Translations under genes and position numbers: made by a program | DNA from: Acidobacteriota bacterium | Lineage (GTDB): Bacteria; Acidobacteriota; UBA6911 | Length of the DNA: 7,544 nucleotides | Reading direction: 5' to 3' | Assembly: GCA_023265215.1 (NCBI GenBank) | Contig: JAHFUH010000265.1 | Span: forward strand, 1-7,544 | In this document: piece after piece, positions 1 to 5,598 of the stretch | Layout of the letters: each line of letters opens with the position of its first letter | Numbering within the stretch: the first letter of the stretch is position 1 | The notes under the pieces: generated by a model | Seen by the model: only the letters and a program-made list of their open reading frames with translations | Databases searched by the model: none | Told to the model about the DNA's origin: nothing

Positions 1-68
1 TGCCGGCGAGGACGCCGGCGCTCCCAGGCGCTGTTTTTTTGCCTTTTGAGTCCCACTTCCGTTTGCAC
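1..68 (+). repeat. Family A palindromic repeat arm, cut by the window edge
   Basis: The stretch begins with the GCCGGCGAGGACGCCGGCG core, continues into CTCCCAGG, and has a unique-looking tail ending in TCCCACTTCCGTTTGCAC. Its reverse complement matches 7193-7261 with only two or three differences, including one indel in the A-run. The 7355-7422 copy lies in the same orientation as this one, with a more diverged tail. In the complete unit at 7193-7423 this arm is half of an inverted pair, so its partner probably lies left of the window. The core itself folds on itself (GCCGGCG with CGCCGGC). I see no open reading frame of its own. Confidence 0.85.
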
Positions 69-101
69 CCCTGCGAAGAGGCGAAAGCCCTTATATCGGG
101 A

Positions 102-158
102 CCCAGGGTTGGCGAAAAGCACGCCAACCCTGGGCTTTGAGATGCTTCCCCGTTGGGG
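102..158. repeat. Strong hairpin plus small hairpin downstream of the response regulator
   Basis: CCCAGGGTTGGCG (102-114) pairs perfectly with CGCCAACCCTGGG (122-134) across a 7-nt loop. A second small hairpin, CCCC-gtt-GGGG, follows at 148-158. The element lies 110-145 nt past the stop of the minus-strand response regulator, where a transcript end would be expected. No T-run follows the stem in the minus direction, so it is not a classical intrinsic terminator. It may be a dispersed intergenic repeat or a 3'-end stabilising structure. The rest of 69-244 shows nothing I can name except a CACCTGTG octamer at 203-210. Confidence 0.6.
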
Positions 159-244
159 CAAAACGTAAAAGGCACTGAAACGACGGGTTGTAGGCTCAAT
201 ATCACCTGTGGGCAACAGCCGTGCGTGAGCCCGGCGTTGCGGCT

Positions 245-1606
245 TCATGAAGAATGGGGGTTGGTAATTCCCAAAACACGGATGCGCTTGTGCAGGCGTG
301 TGCGGCCAATTCCGAGCGCTCGCGCGGCAGCCGATACATTCCAATGGCTTTGTTCCAGAACCTGATGTATCCGATTGCGTTCTGCGTGAGTCCTTATCTC
401 ATCCAGGTTGGAGCCAGGCACGTGGGTGGGTGAAATTCGGATTTCCAATGGTATGGATTCCGTCGTGATACTCTCGGTGAAAGTCAGGATGGCCATGCGT
501 TCAATGACATTGCGCAGTTCGCGGACATTTCCGGCCCATCGATGTGCTCGCAACACATCCCATGCCTCCTCTTCAATCCGTTTGGGTTTGAAATTGTTGC
601 GCCGGCAGAAGTCTTCCAGAAAGTACTCCGCAAGGGGGCGAATATCCTCGACTCGCTCGCGAAGAGGCGGCACCCGGATCGGAACAACGCTCAATCGATA
701 ATAGAGATCTTCCCGGAATTGTTTATGTTCGACCAGGGTCGCCAGATCCCTGTTGGTGGCCGCTATCACACGCACTTGGACGTAGAGGGTTTCTGCTCCT
801 CCAACGCGCTGGAATTCCCCTTCCTGCAGGACGCGCAGCAGCTTGGCCTGGGATGTTTCGTGCAGATCGCCCACTTCATCCAGAAAAATCGATCCTCCAT
901 CCGCCAATTCAAATTTACCTCGCCTGCTGGAAGTGGCGCCTGTAAAGGATCCTTGTTCATGTCCAAAAAGCTCGCTTTCCAGCAATTCAACAGGAATGGC
1001 GGCGCAGTTGACTTTGATGAAAGGTCCGGAAGCGAATGGACTCATTCGATGCAGATGCGCAGCAATTAATTCTTTGCCGGTGCCGGATTCGCCCGTTATC
1101 AGCACGCGCGCATCGGAGCGAGCTACCTGGCTTGCCTGTTCTACCACGCGTTGAAACGCAGGACTGGCTGCAATCATGCGCGGTCCATCTCCAACCAGTT
1201 CGCGCAATCGAGCGTTTTCCTGCTTTAAGGCTGATTGTTCCAGGGCATTTTTCAGAGCCAGGAGCAACCGGTCGCGACTGAGGGGTTTCTCCAGGAAATC
1301 GAATGCTCCGGCTCTGGTGGCGGCCACCGCATCGGCAATAGTGCCATGGCCGCTGATCATAATCACCGGAGATTGGATGTCCAATTGGCGAACAGCCGGC
1401 AACAGGTCAATCCCATTCCCATCCGGCAGCCGGACATCCAATAAATAGGCATCTGCCCGGGTCTTCGCTATCTGGGATCGAAACTCCGCAGCCGTGCAGC
1501 ACAGCTGAACAGCATAGCCGGCGCCTTCCAGAACCATTTGCAGCGAGGCTCGGACATTAGCCTCATCATCTAAAACCAAGATCTTTCTAGCTGTCACGAT
1601 TTTCAT
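245..1606 (-). CDS. NtrC-family sigma-54-dependent response regulator
   Basis: This is the cytoplasmic output half of a two-component system. Phosphorylation of its receiver should drive AAA+ oligomerisation and ATP-dependent opening of sigma-54 promoter complexes. The receiver spans residues ~7-120, with acidic pair D13/D14, phospho-acceptor D57, S85 and K107. The AAA+ domain spans ~143-380, with Walker A GESGTGKE (172-179), loop motif GSFTGA (219-224, a mild variant of GAFTGA), Walker B SIFLDE (239-244), arginine-finger region FREDLYYRL (297-305) and WAGNVREL (357-364; WPGN is usual). A Fis-type helix-turn-helix ends the protein (~423-447). Its 453 residues are normal for the family. The ATG at 1606 lies inside the kinase gene, with GAGG directly adjacent. 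A GTG three codons later (1597) has better spacing from that GAGG and is a real alternative start. It is probably co-translated with the kinase. It could be called NtrX- or AtoC-like, but orthology is not provable here. Confidence 0.96.
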   Translation of the reverse strand: MKIVTARKILVLDDEANVRASLQMVLEGAGYAVQLCCTAAEFRSQIAKTRADAYLLDVRLPDGNGIDLLPAVRQLDIQSPVIMISGHGTIADAVAATRAGAFDFLEKPLSRDRLLLALKNALEQSALKQENARLRELVGDGPRMIAASPAFQRVVEQASQVARSDARVLITGESGTGKELIAAHLHRMSPFASGPFIKVNCAAIPVELLESELFGHEQGSFTGATSSRRGKFELADGGSIFLDEVGDLHETSQAKLLRVLQEGEFQRVGGAETLYVQVRVIAATNRDLATLVEHKQFREDLYYRLSVVPIRVPPLRERVEDIRPLAEYFLEDFCRRNNFKPKRIEEEAWDVLRAHRWAGNVRELRNVIERMAILTFTESITTESIPLEIRISPTHVPGSNLDEIRTHAERNRIHQVLEQSHWNVSAAARALGIGRTRLHKRIRVLGITNPHSS

Positions 1607-2987
1607 CCTCAGAAGGGAGCAGCAGTCGGAATCCGGCGCCTCCCATCAACCCATTGATGGCCAGGAGATCCCCACCGGCCAAAAGAGCGTTTTTGCGTGA
1701 GATGGATAGTCCTAATCCCATACCGTTTTTCTTGAATGAAATGGACGGTTGGAACAATGATCTCCGTGCATCTTCACTTAAGCCGGGACCTGAATCGTGC
1801 ACTTCAATTGCCGGTTGTTCATTGTACCGCTTTGTGAGTGCGCGCACTGTTCCTCCCGAACCTGCCGCTTCCGCAGCATTTTCCAGGAGGTTCGTCAGAA
1901 TTCCTTTTATCTGATCTGCATCGGCCCAGGCCATGGGGATTTGATCTGTCCGTTCGATTTGATATTGGACCTCGGGATAAGCCACTTTTAAAAAATGAAC
2001 CCGCTCTTCAAGCAAAGCGTTGAGATCAAGCCGGCAAGGATGGATTGGAGGTTCCGCTGCAAATTCCGAAAAGGCCTGCACCCGCTTTCCCAGGCTCTCC
2101 ACTTCTCCGATTACTACTTGAGCCGCCTGCTCCAGGAAGTGGCGGTGGCCCGCAGGCGAACGCGCTAAAATTTCCTCAACGGTCAGCCGGATTGGAGTCA
2201 GGGAATTTTTCAGCTCGTGAGCCATTTTGCGGGCCAGCATTTGCCAGCTGGCAATCTGGGTGAGGTATACGAGGCGATCCCGATTTTGCCGGAGCCGATC
2301 GGCTGTTTGATTGAACGCCTGCACCGCGCGCCCAACCTCATCTCCCTGCCGGGAATTCAATCTCGTATCGAAGTCTCCTTCTGAAAGCCGATGCAAGCCT
2401 GCCGTCAATTCCTGAATCGGCCGGCTGATCCGATTGGCCAGGTATAGCAGCGTTGTCAGGGCAAGAAGCCATACGATGATTGTCAGAAAAATTAAAGTGT
2501 AGGTGAATCCTTTTCGCAGATCCCGTTGCTGAATTTTTTCCACCTGCGCGCGGGCGTGCCTGTATTGACGGGTCAGCTCCTCCATGCGCACGCCAGCCAG
2601 ATTTCGGGAATACACCCAGATCTCGGAGCCGTGGCGGACAAGATACTGCAACCGATCTCCGTCGGGTTGCGAAAGCTCAAATCGTTCCGGTTCCTTGCTT
2701 TGCCAGAATTGTTGCAGAAAAACCGGTCCTCTGGAGATCAATCCTGTGGTAAAGCGCTCGGGTTGGAGCCGGCTGGAAAGGGCTTCTTCCTTCAGCTCTC
2801 TCTGGGACTGGTGATAGTAGTCAAGGGCGACCCCCTGAAGAGATTTTGATACCGCATCCAAATCGTCAATCCCGACATAGCTGAGGCTATGTTTGATCAA
2901 AGCTACGCTCATCCACAGGATAGCTGCAGTGGGCAGAATTGTTGCCGCCAGAAAAACGAGGATCAGTTTGTGGCGCAGCTTTTTCAA
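1587..2987 (-). CDS. NtrY-like membrane sensor histidine kinase
   Basis: This inner-membrane sensor kinase probably phosphorylates the response regulator encoded by the overlapping downstream gene. Transmembrane helix 1 covers residues ~8-30, a periplasmic sensor region ~31-158 contains no domain I recognise, and helix 2 covers ~160-184. HAMP follows (~185-238). The dimerisation/phosphotransfer motif MAHELKNSLTPIRL has phospho-acceptor H257. The ATPase domain shows an N box around N370 (NLLENAAEA), G1 DSGPGL (398-403) and G2 GMGLGLSIS (422-430). The His-box is NtrY-like, but the PAS domain that NtrY carries between HAMP and the His-box is absent, and 466 residues is short for NtrY. The start codon is TTG, preceded by AAGAG about six nt upstream. 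It must lie here because helix 1 begins at once. The gene overlaps the response regulator by 20 nt (11 if the latter starts at GTG), which suggests translational coupling. The sensed signal is unknown. Confidence 0.95.
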   Translation of the reverse strand: MKKLRHKLILVFLAATILPTAAILWMSVALIKHSLSYVGIDDLDAVSKSLQGVALDYYHQSQRELKEEALSSRLQPERFTTGLISRGPVFLQQFWQSKEPERFELSQPDGDRLQYLVRHGSEIWVYSRNLAGVRMEELTRQYRHARAQVEKIQQRDLRKGFTYTLIFLTIIVWLLALTTLLYLANRISRPIQELTAGLHRLSEGDFDTRLNSRQGDEVGRAVQAFNQTADRLRQNRDRLVYLTQIASWQMLARKMAHELKNSLTPIRLTVEEILARSPAGHRHFLEQAAQVVIGEVESLGKRVQAFSEFAAEPPIHPCRLDLNALLEERVHFLKVAYPEVQYQIERTDQIPMAWADADQIKGILTNLLENAAEAAGSGGTVRALTKRYNEQPAIEVHDSGPGLSEDARRSLFQPSISFKKNGMGLGLSISRKNALLAGGDLLAINGLMGGAGFRLLLPSEDENRDS

Positions 2988-3004
2988 AACAATCTCTTAC
3001 CGCA

Positions 3005-3072
3005 AGGTAGACGCGGCGTCTCGCCGCGTTCGGATCGCCGGAAATAAAATAGGCGAGACGCCGCATCTACCT
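3005..3072. repeat. Family B long inverted repeat inside the operon
   Basis: Two 21-nt arms, 3005-3025 and 3052-3072, are reverse complements with one mismatch across a 26-nt spacer. Each arm also contains a smaller palindrome, GACGC-g-GCGTC in the left one. The element fills most of the 90-nt gap between the DUF4390-like gene and the kinase gene, so it would form a strong hairpin in a shared mRNA. By analogy with REP elements it could protect the upstream message or lower expression of the kinase pair. This is inferred, not shown. A minimal relative is at 6343-6365. Confidence 0.85.
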
Positions 3073-3077
3073 GCCGA

Positions 3078-3653
3078 CTAATGATTTTTCAAATCTTCCA
3101 GGCGGAAAGGGCCGGCAACCGTTTCCCATCGCAGGGGCGCTTCCTGTTTCTTGCGGCTGAAAATTTCGATAAGGTCTGCAAATATCGGGCCGGAAGCTTT
3201 ATCGCTTTCCTTGCCCGCATCTTCTTCAATGGTGCATTCCAACCTTATCATGAAGGGCTGCCGTTCGGAAATCGAGCGTACCGGAATCGGCAGGTTCTCC
3301 AGGCACCATGCTTCCGCCGTTGCAGCCGTCAGCCGCGATACTGCATTGCCATCCGGCACTTTGACAACTGAATATTTCTCTTCCCACAGGTCGTAACTGA
3401 CCATGAATTTCGCATGAAGCGTTTGTTTTTTGGAATGCTCGGGAGCAACGGTCAGCATCAAAACGTAAGTTACGGTCGAGCCGTTTTGAAGCTTCTCCGC
3501 AGCTTTGCCCGAAATGAAATGCAGCTGAGGCGCCGCCACACTCAGATGATCGCCATGACGTTCCAGCAATATGGAATTCGATTGCGCCAGACCGCCAACG
3601 CATAAAAGCACACATAATGTCGGCAACACTATTGGACATCCATAGTTCTTCAT
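3078..3653 (-). CDS. Exported DUF4390-like protein of unknown function
   Basis: This is a predicted secreted or periplasmic protein of 191 residues. A hydrophobic segment at residues ~8-22 followed by GLAQS looks like a signal peptide. The mature part reads as mostly beta-strand, with an amphipathic run around 57-72 (NGSTVTYVLMLTV), a VSYDLWEEKYSVV segment at 85-97 and a C-terminal RWETVAGPFRL. This layout resembles DUF4390, but I assign the family from pattern memory only. DUF4390 genes in beta/gammaproteobacteria are, as I recall, commonly found directly before ntrY-ntrX, and the kinase/regulator pair follows here too, which supports the match. I chose the ATG at 3653, 14 nt after the barrel gene's stop. 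A TTG at 3665 would add four residues without a better ribosome site. No strong Shine-Dalgarno is visible, so translation may depend on coupling to the upstream gene. Its role is unknown; one idea is an envelope partner of the kinase sensor. Confidence 0.8.
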   Translation of the reverse strand: MKNYGCPIVLPTLCVLLCVGGLAQSNSILLERHGDHLSVAAPQLHFISGKAAEKLQNGSTVTYVLMLTVAPEHSKKQTLHAKFMVSYDLWEEKYSVVKVPDGNAVSRLTAATAEAWCLENLPIPVRSISERQPFMIRLECTIEEDAGKESDKASGPIFADLIEIFSRKKQEAPLRWETVAGPFRLEDLKNH

Positions 3654-3667
3654 AGCGGCGATCAATT

Positions 3668-4933
3668 TTAAAACACCCCAAATGCGGGTTTAACTTTGTG
3701 CAGCCGCACCGGGAATGCCAGCGAAAAAACCGCATTTTTGAATGGCCAGTTCACGATACCGATTCCAAGTCCATGCCGGATTGGTGAGAATTGATTTTCA
3801 TCCCACTCCGTCCCGACATCATAAAAAACACGGAAGCGCCGGTAGCGATATTGCAGCATGGCATAAGCTGTGCGCGTTCCCCCCAGAGGCGACATATCAA
3901 ATTTGTTCCATCCACGCAGGGTTGCGCTGTTGCCCAATGCAAAACGCTCAAATAGCGGAGGAGTTCCTGTTATCAATCCGTAAGAGGCGGACGCGATAAA
4001 CTCATTAGGCTCTCTTGTGAATGAATAGGTGACAGACATCAGGTGACGCGTATATACAAAATCGCTGCCTAAAACACGCGTGGCGGTTCTTAAGTTGTAT
4101 TCGATATTCCCACACTGCTTGTATTTGGCCTGCAGGTCGCATAAGTTTAATGAGATGTTTGTATAGCCGATATAAGCAGTTCGGGTTTGAGATACAGGAG
4201 TCTGGAACTCGAGGCGCTGAAAATCGAGACCCGCGCTTAGTACAACATAATTCTCATGAAACGGCTGTACCGTAAGGGATGGAGAAAAGCTCTGGCGCGC
4301 CCGGTAAACTCCCGGAACATCCGGTCTCAGCGTTAAAGTGCTTTTCGTGGCCGAATTGAATTTTTCATGAAAACTGCTGAAATCTACATTCAGTCGGACC
4401 TTTTCCGTCCCAACCTTCTTGTTCTCGTAACTTGCTTTAAAACCCGTATATCGTTCCAGAAGCAAGTTGGCATCGCTGATAAGACTTAAATTGAAATTGT
4501 TACCGTAGGCAAGCTCATGAATTCCGACACCTACACTGACACTACTCCCCTCTTGAGAGTGATAGACGCCTCCAGCCCCAGCGCTAAAAACGAATGGTCG
4601 CTTCTTGAACTGAAATAATACTTTGACCTTGTCGGGATTGATCCCTTTTTCCACTTTGAGATCGATCCGATAGTATTCCTTGCGTCCTCCCAACTCTTTC
4701 TGAAGTTTCTTGAGGATGCCGTTTGCAGTCTTTTCGTTGTACTTCGCGCCGACCATTTTCTGCGCCTCATCGCGCAGAGGCTGACTGATTTTGGATTCAT
4801 CAAATCCGGAATATTCAATGCCTTCGACATCGTACCGCTCGTTAACGTTGGTTTCCGGCTTCTGTCCATCGGCCTTCAAGCCAATAGGCCACAGCAACAT
4901 CGAAATCATTGTAATCAGGTATGTTCTTTTCAT
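3668..4933 (-). CDS. One-POTRA Omp85/BamA-family outer-membrane barrel protein
   Basis: This is a predicted outer-membrane protein of 421 residues. Residues 1-22 form a signal peptide (MKRTYLITMI, then a hydrophobic stretch to LKADG). One POTRA-like domain covers ~34-110 (YDVEGIEYSGFDESKIS through KVKVLFQFKKR). The rest is alternating beta-strand sequence typical of a barrel and ends in Phe, as many outer-membrane barrels do. The Omp85 signature is FALGNSATLRGW (331-342), the equivalent of the conserved LRGY/F loop motif, followed by a strand pair QYRYRRFRVFYDVGTEWD. Full BamA has five POTRA domains and TpsB transporters have two, so this is a minimal Omp85 protein. It may translocate, insert or secrete an unknown partner. 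The frame stays open upstream to 5074, but the TATAAT box at 4977-4982 lies inside that extension and the signal peptide begins at 4933. I therefore start here, although no clear Shine-Dalgarno is seen. It is the first gene of the minus-strand unit. Confidence 0.87.
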   Translation of the reverse strand: MKRTYLITMISMLLWPIGLKADGQKPETNVNERYDVEGIEYSGFDESKISQPLRDEAQKMVGAKYNEKTANGILKKLQKELGGRKEYYRIDLKVEKGINPDKVKVLFQFKKRPFVFSAGAGGVYHSQEGSSVSVGVGIHELAYGNNFNLSLISDANLLLERYTGFKASYENKKVGTEKVRLNVDFSSFHEKFNSATKSTLTLRPDVPGVYRARQSFSPSLTVQPFHENYVVLSAGLDFQRLEFQTPVSQTRTAYIGYTNISLNLCDLQAKYKQCGNIEYNLRTATRVLGSDFVYTRHLMSVTYSFTREPNEFIASASYGLITGTPPLFERFALGNSATLRGWNKFDMSPLGGTRTAYAMLQYRYRRFRVFYDVGTEWDENQFSPIRHGLGIGIVNWPFKNAVFSLAFPVRLHKVKPAFGVF

Positions 4934-4945
4934 ATTTGCGCAGAA

Positions 4946-4961
4946 TGCATTTATTGTGCCC
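4946..4961 (-). promoter_or_regulatory. Candidate sigma-54 (-24/-12) promoter
   Basis: On the minus strand the sequence reads GGGCACAATAAATGCA. It has GG and GC separated by exactly ten bases, with GGCACA at -24 and ATGCA at -12, against the consensus TGGCACR-N4-TTGCW. The predicted start would be near 4936, leaving only a few leader bases before the ATG at 4933, which is uncomfortable and lowers confidence. In its favour, the operon it would drive encodes a sigma-54 activator. Confidence 0.42.
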
Positions 4962-4976
4962 AATGCTAAGTTATTC

Positions 4977-4982
4977 ATTATA
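4977..4982 (-). promoter_or_regulatory. Candidate housekeeping -10 box (TATAAT)
   Basis: A perfect TATAAT lies on the minus strand. It would give transcription from about 4970 and a leader of roughly 37 nt to the ATG at 4933. No good -35 hexamer lies 16-18 nt upstream, because that position is occupied by one arm of the inverted repeat at 5000-5026. An activated or repressed promoter would look like this. Confidence 0.42.
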
Positions 4983-4999
4983 AAGGAAAATGACTTCAA

Positions 5000-5026
5000 A
5001 CACCTGTGCTCTGATGTCACAGGTGT
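5000..5026. promoter_or_regulatory. Perfect inverted repeat, candidate operator or activator site
   Basis: ACACCTGTG and CACAGGTGT are perfect 9-bp arms separated by 9 nt (5009-5017). The site overlaps the -35 position of the TATAAT promoter. Its centre is about 77 bp upstream of the predicted sigma-54 start, within the usual range for an enhancer-binding activator. A dimeric regulator, possibly the operon's own NtrC-type protein, is the obvious candidate. An RNA hairpin is less likely because the site lies upstream of both predicted starts. Confidence 0.5.
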
Positions 5027-5157
5027 GCCTAATCGGAACAGTTTCCTCATTACTTCGAGCAGAAACAAGAACATCGAAGAATTGCATCAACCAAAACGCC
5101 ACGGATTACCCAGCGCGGCCGGCGGCCGCAACCCAATCAGTACCAAATATGCAGGCC

Positions 5158-5340
5158 GTCCTGGGATCGCCGGCGTCTCGCCGGCAGCCATTAGCTTCTA
5201 TCGAGTATTTCCGGACAAATCTGGCTAATGCTTGCCGGCCTTAACGCTTTTCTTTCATGAAAAACGTTTGGATGCCCCCCAAAGCCACATCAACAGCTAT
5301 TCGTTGCTTTTTGCCGGCGAGACGCCGGCGCTCCCAGGAC
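5158..5340. repeat. Inverted pair of family A repeats (BIME-like)
   Basis: Arms at 5158-5186 and 5312-5340 are 29 nt each and reverse complementary at 28 of 29 positions, around a 125-nt spacer. Each arm carries the GCCGGCGAGACGCCGGCG core followed by a CTCCCAGGAC-type tail. The spacer encodes nothing recognisable but contains another small inverted structure around TTTCATGAAA (5253-5262). Paired head-to-head palindromes resemble the REP/BIME elements mobilised by RAYT transposases, but no such transposase is in the window. Confidence 0.85.
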
Positions 5341-5474
5341 AGCTGGGTTCTCGATACAGGAGATTGATTTGCAATCCTCACCTTCTTGAATCCGTGATAA
5401 TCCGTGGCGTTTTGGTTTTGCGTTAGTGAAGTGTTTAATCAATGCGTCGCTCGGGACTTTTTGCCGGATTCAAC

Positions 5475-5514
5475 TTGGATTGCTTTTTGCACCTGTGCGA
5501 TTATAGGAGTGGAG
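5475..5514 (+). promoter_or_regulatory. Weak candidate promoter and ribosome site for the VapB-like stub
   Basis: A TTGGAT (5475-5480) and GATTAT (5499-5504) pair with 18-nt spacing could be a weak promoter. The octamer CACCTGTG, identical to an arm of the 5000-5026 repeat, sits between them at 5490-5497. AGGAG (5505-5509) and GGAG (5511-5514) follow. The second is nine nt from the ATG at 5524 and is a good ribosome binding site. The ribosome site is convincing; the promoter is not. Confidence 0.3.
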
Positions 5515-5523
5515 ATTGACACA

Positions 5524-5598
5524 ATGGCTACGAATTTATCACTGGACCCGGAGCTTCTTGAAAAAGCATTTGAACTCAGTGAGGTAAAAAATATCTGA
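5524..5598 (+). pseudogene. Truncated VapB-type antitoxin N-terminus (24 codons)
   Basis: The translation starts MATNLSLDPELLEKAFEL and ends SEVKNI. This is the usual opening of VapB-family antitoxins (a short beta-strand, then an xDPELLExAxxL helix), which normally run to 60-80 residues. The part that should continue as KTK..AV..AL..(F/Y)I and then bind the toxin is missing. The TGA (5596-5598) shares its A with the ATG of the next gene (TGATG). A good GGAG ribosome site precedes this ATG, so the stub may still be translated and may feed ribosomes to the TiaS-like gene. No VapC toxin is recognisable nearby. It could be a relic cut by a recombination that brought in the next gene, or a retained leader peptide. 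The same frame stays open upstream to 5404, but there is no ribosome site there. Confidence 0.6.

Larger units (their letters stand above)
5027..5523. other. Divergent intergenic region without a gene
   Basis: Together with 4934-5026 this is about 590 nt between the minus-strand barrel gene and the plus-strand VapB-like stub. I see no convincing coding sequence. It holds an inverted pair of family A repeats (5158-5340), a tandem AATCCGTG (about 5390-5405, AATCCGTGATAATCCGTGG) of the kind common in dispersed intergenic repeats, and the promoter region of the plus-strand genes. Reading frames that cross it gain their codons from the repeats. For 5027-5157 I see nothing specific. Confidence 0.7.

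Noticed and set aside
542..1069. 175-residue plus-strand open frame, with several others across 153-1448
   Set aside because: They run antisense to the response regulator, whose domains and motifs are intact; their translations show no family pattern and they lack ribosome sites.
3226..3735. 169-residue minus-strand frame overlapping the DUF4390-like gene
   Set aside because: It crosses the end of the barrel gene and the gap, has no signal peptide or strand pattern, and competes with the frame that has both.
5005..5022. CRP/FNR-like site TGTG...TCACA
   Set aside because: The spacing is one base too long for TGTGA-N6-TCACA and the fifth base is wrong; the longer perfect ACACCTGTG repeat describes the site better.
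4934..5074. 47-residue upstream extension of the barrel protein
   Set aside because: It would place a non-signal sequence before a clean signal peptide and would start upstream of the TATAAT and sigma-54-type boxes.
4791..5244. Plus-strand frames of 145 and 84 residues
   Set aside because: They are antisense to the barrel gene's 5' end or built from repeat sequence; the peptide GIAGVSPAA comes from the family A core.
5158..5340. CRISPR array or integron attachment site
   Set aside because: There are only two copies, in opposite orientation, with an unequal long spacer; no cas or integrase gene is nearby.
5404..5523. Forty-residue N-terminal extension of the VapB-like stub
   Set aside because: There is no ribosome site at 5404, while GGAG is well placed before the ATG at 5524, where the family similarity begins.
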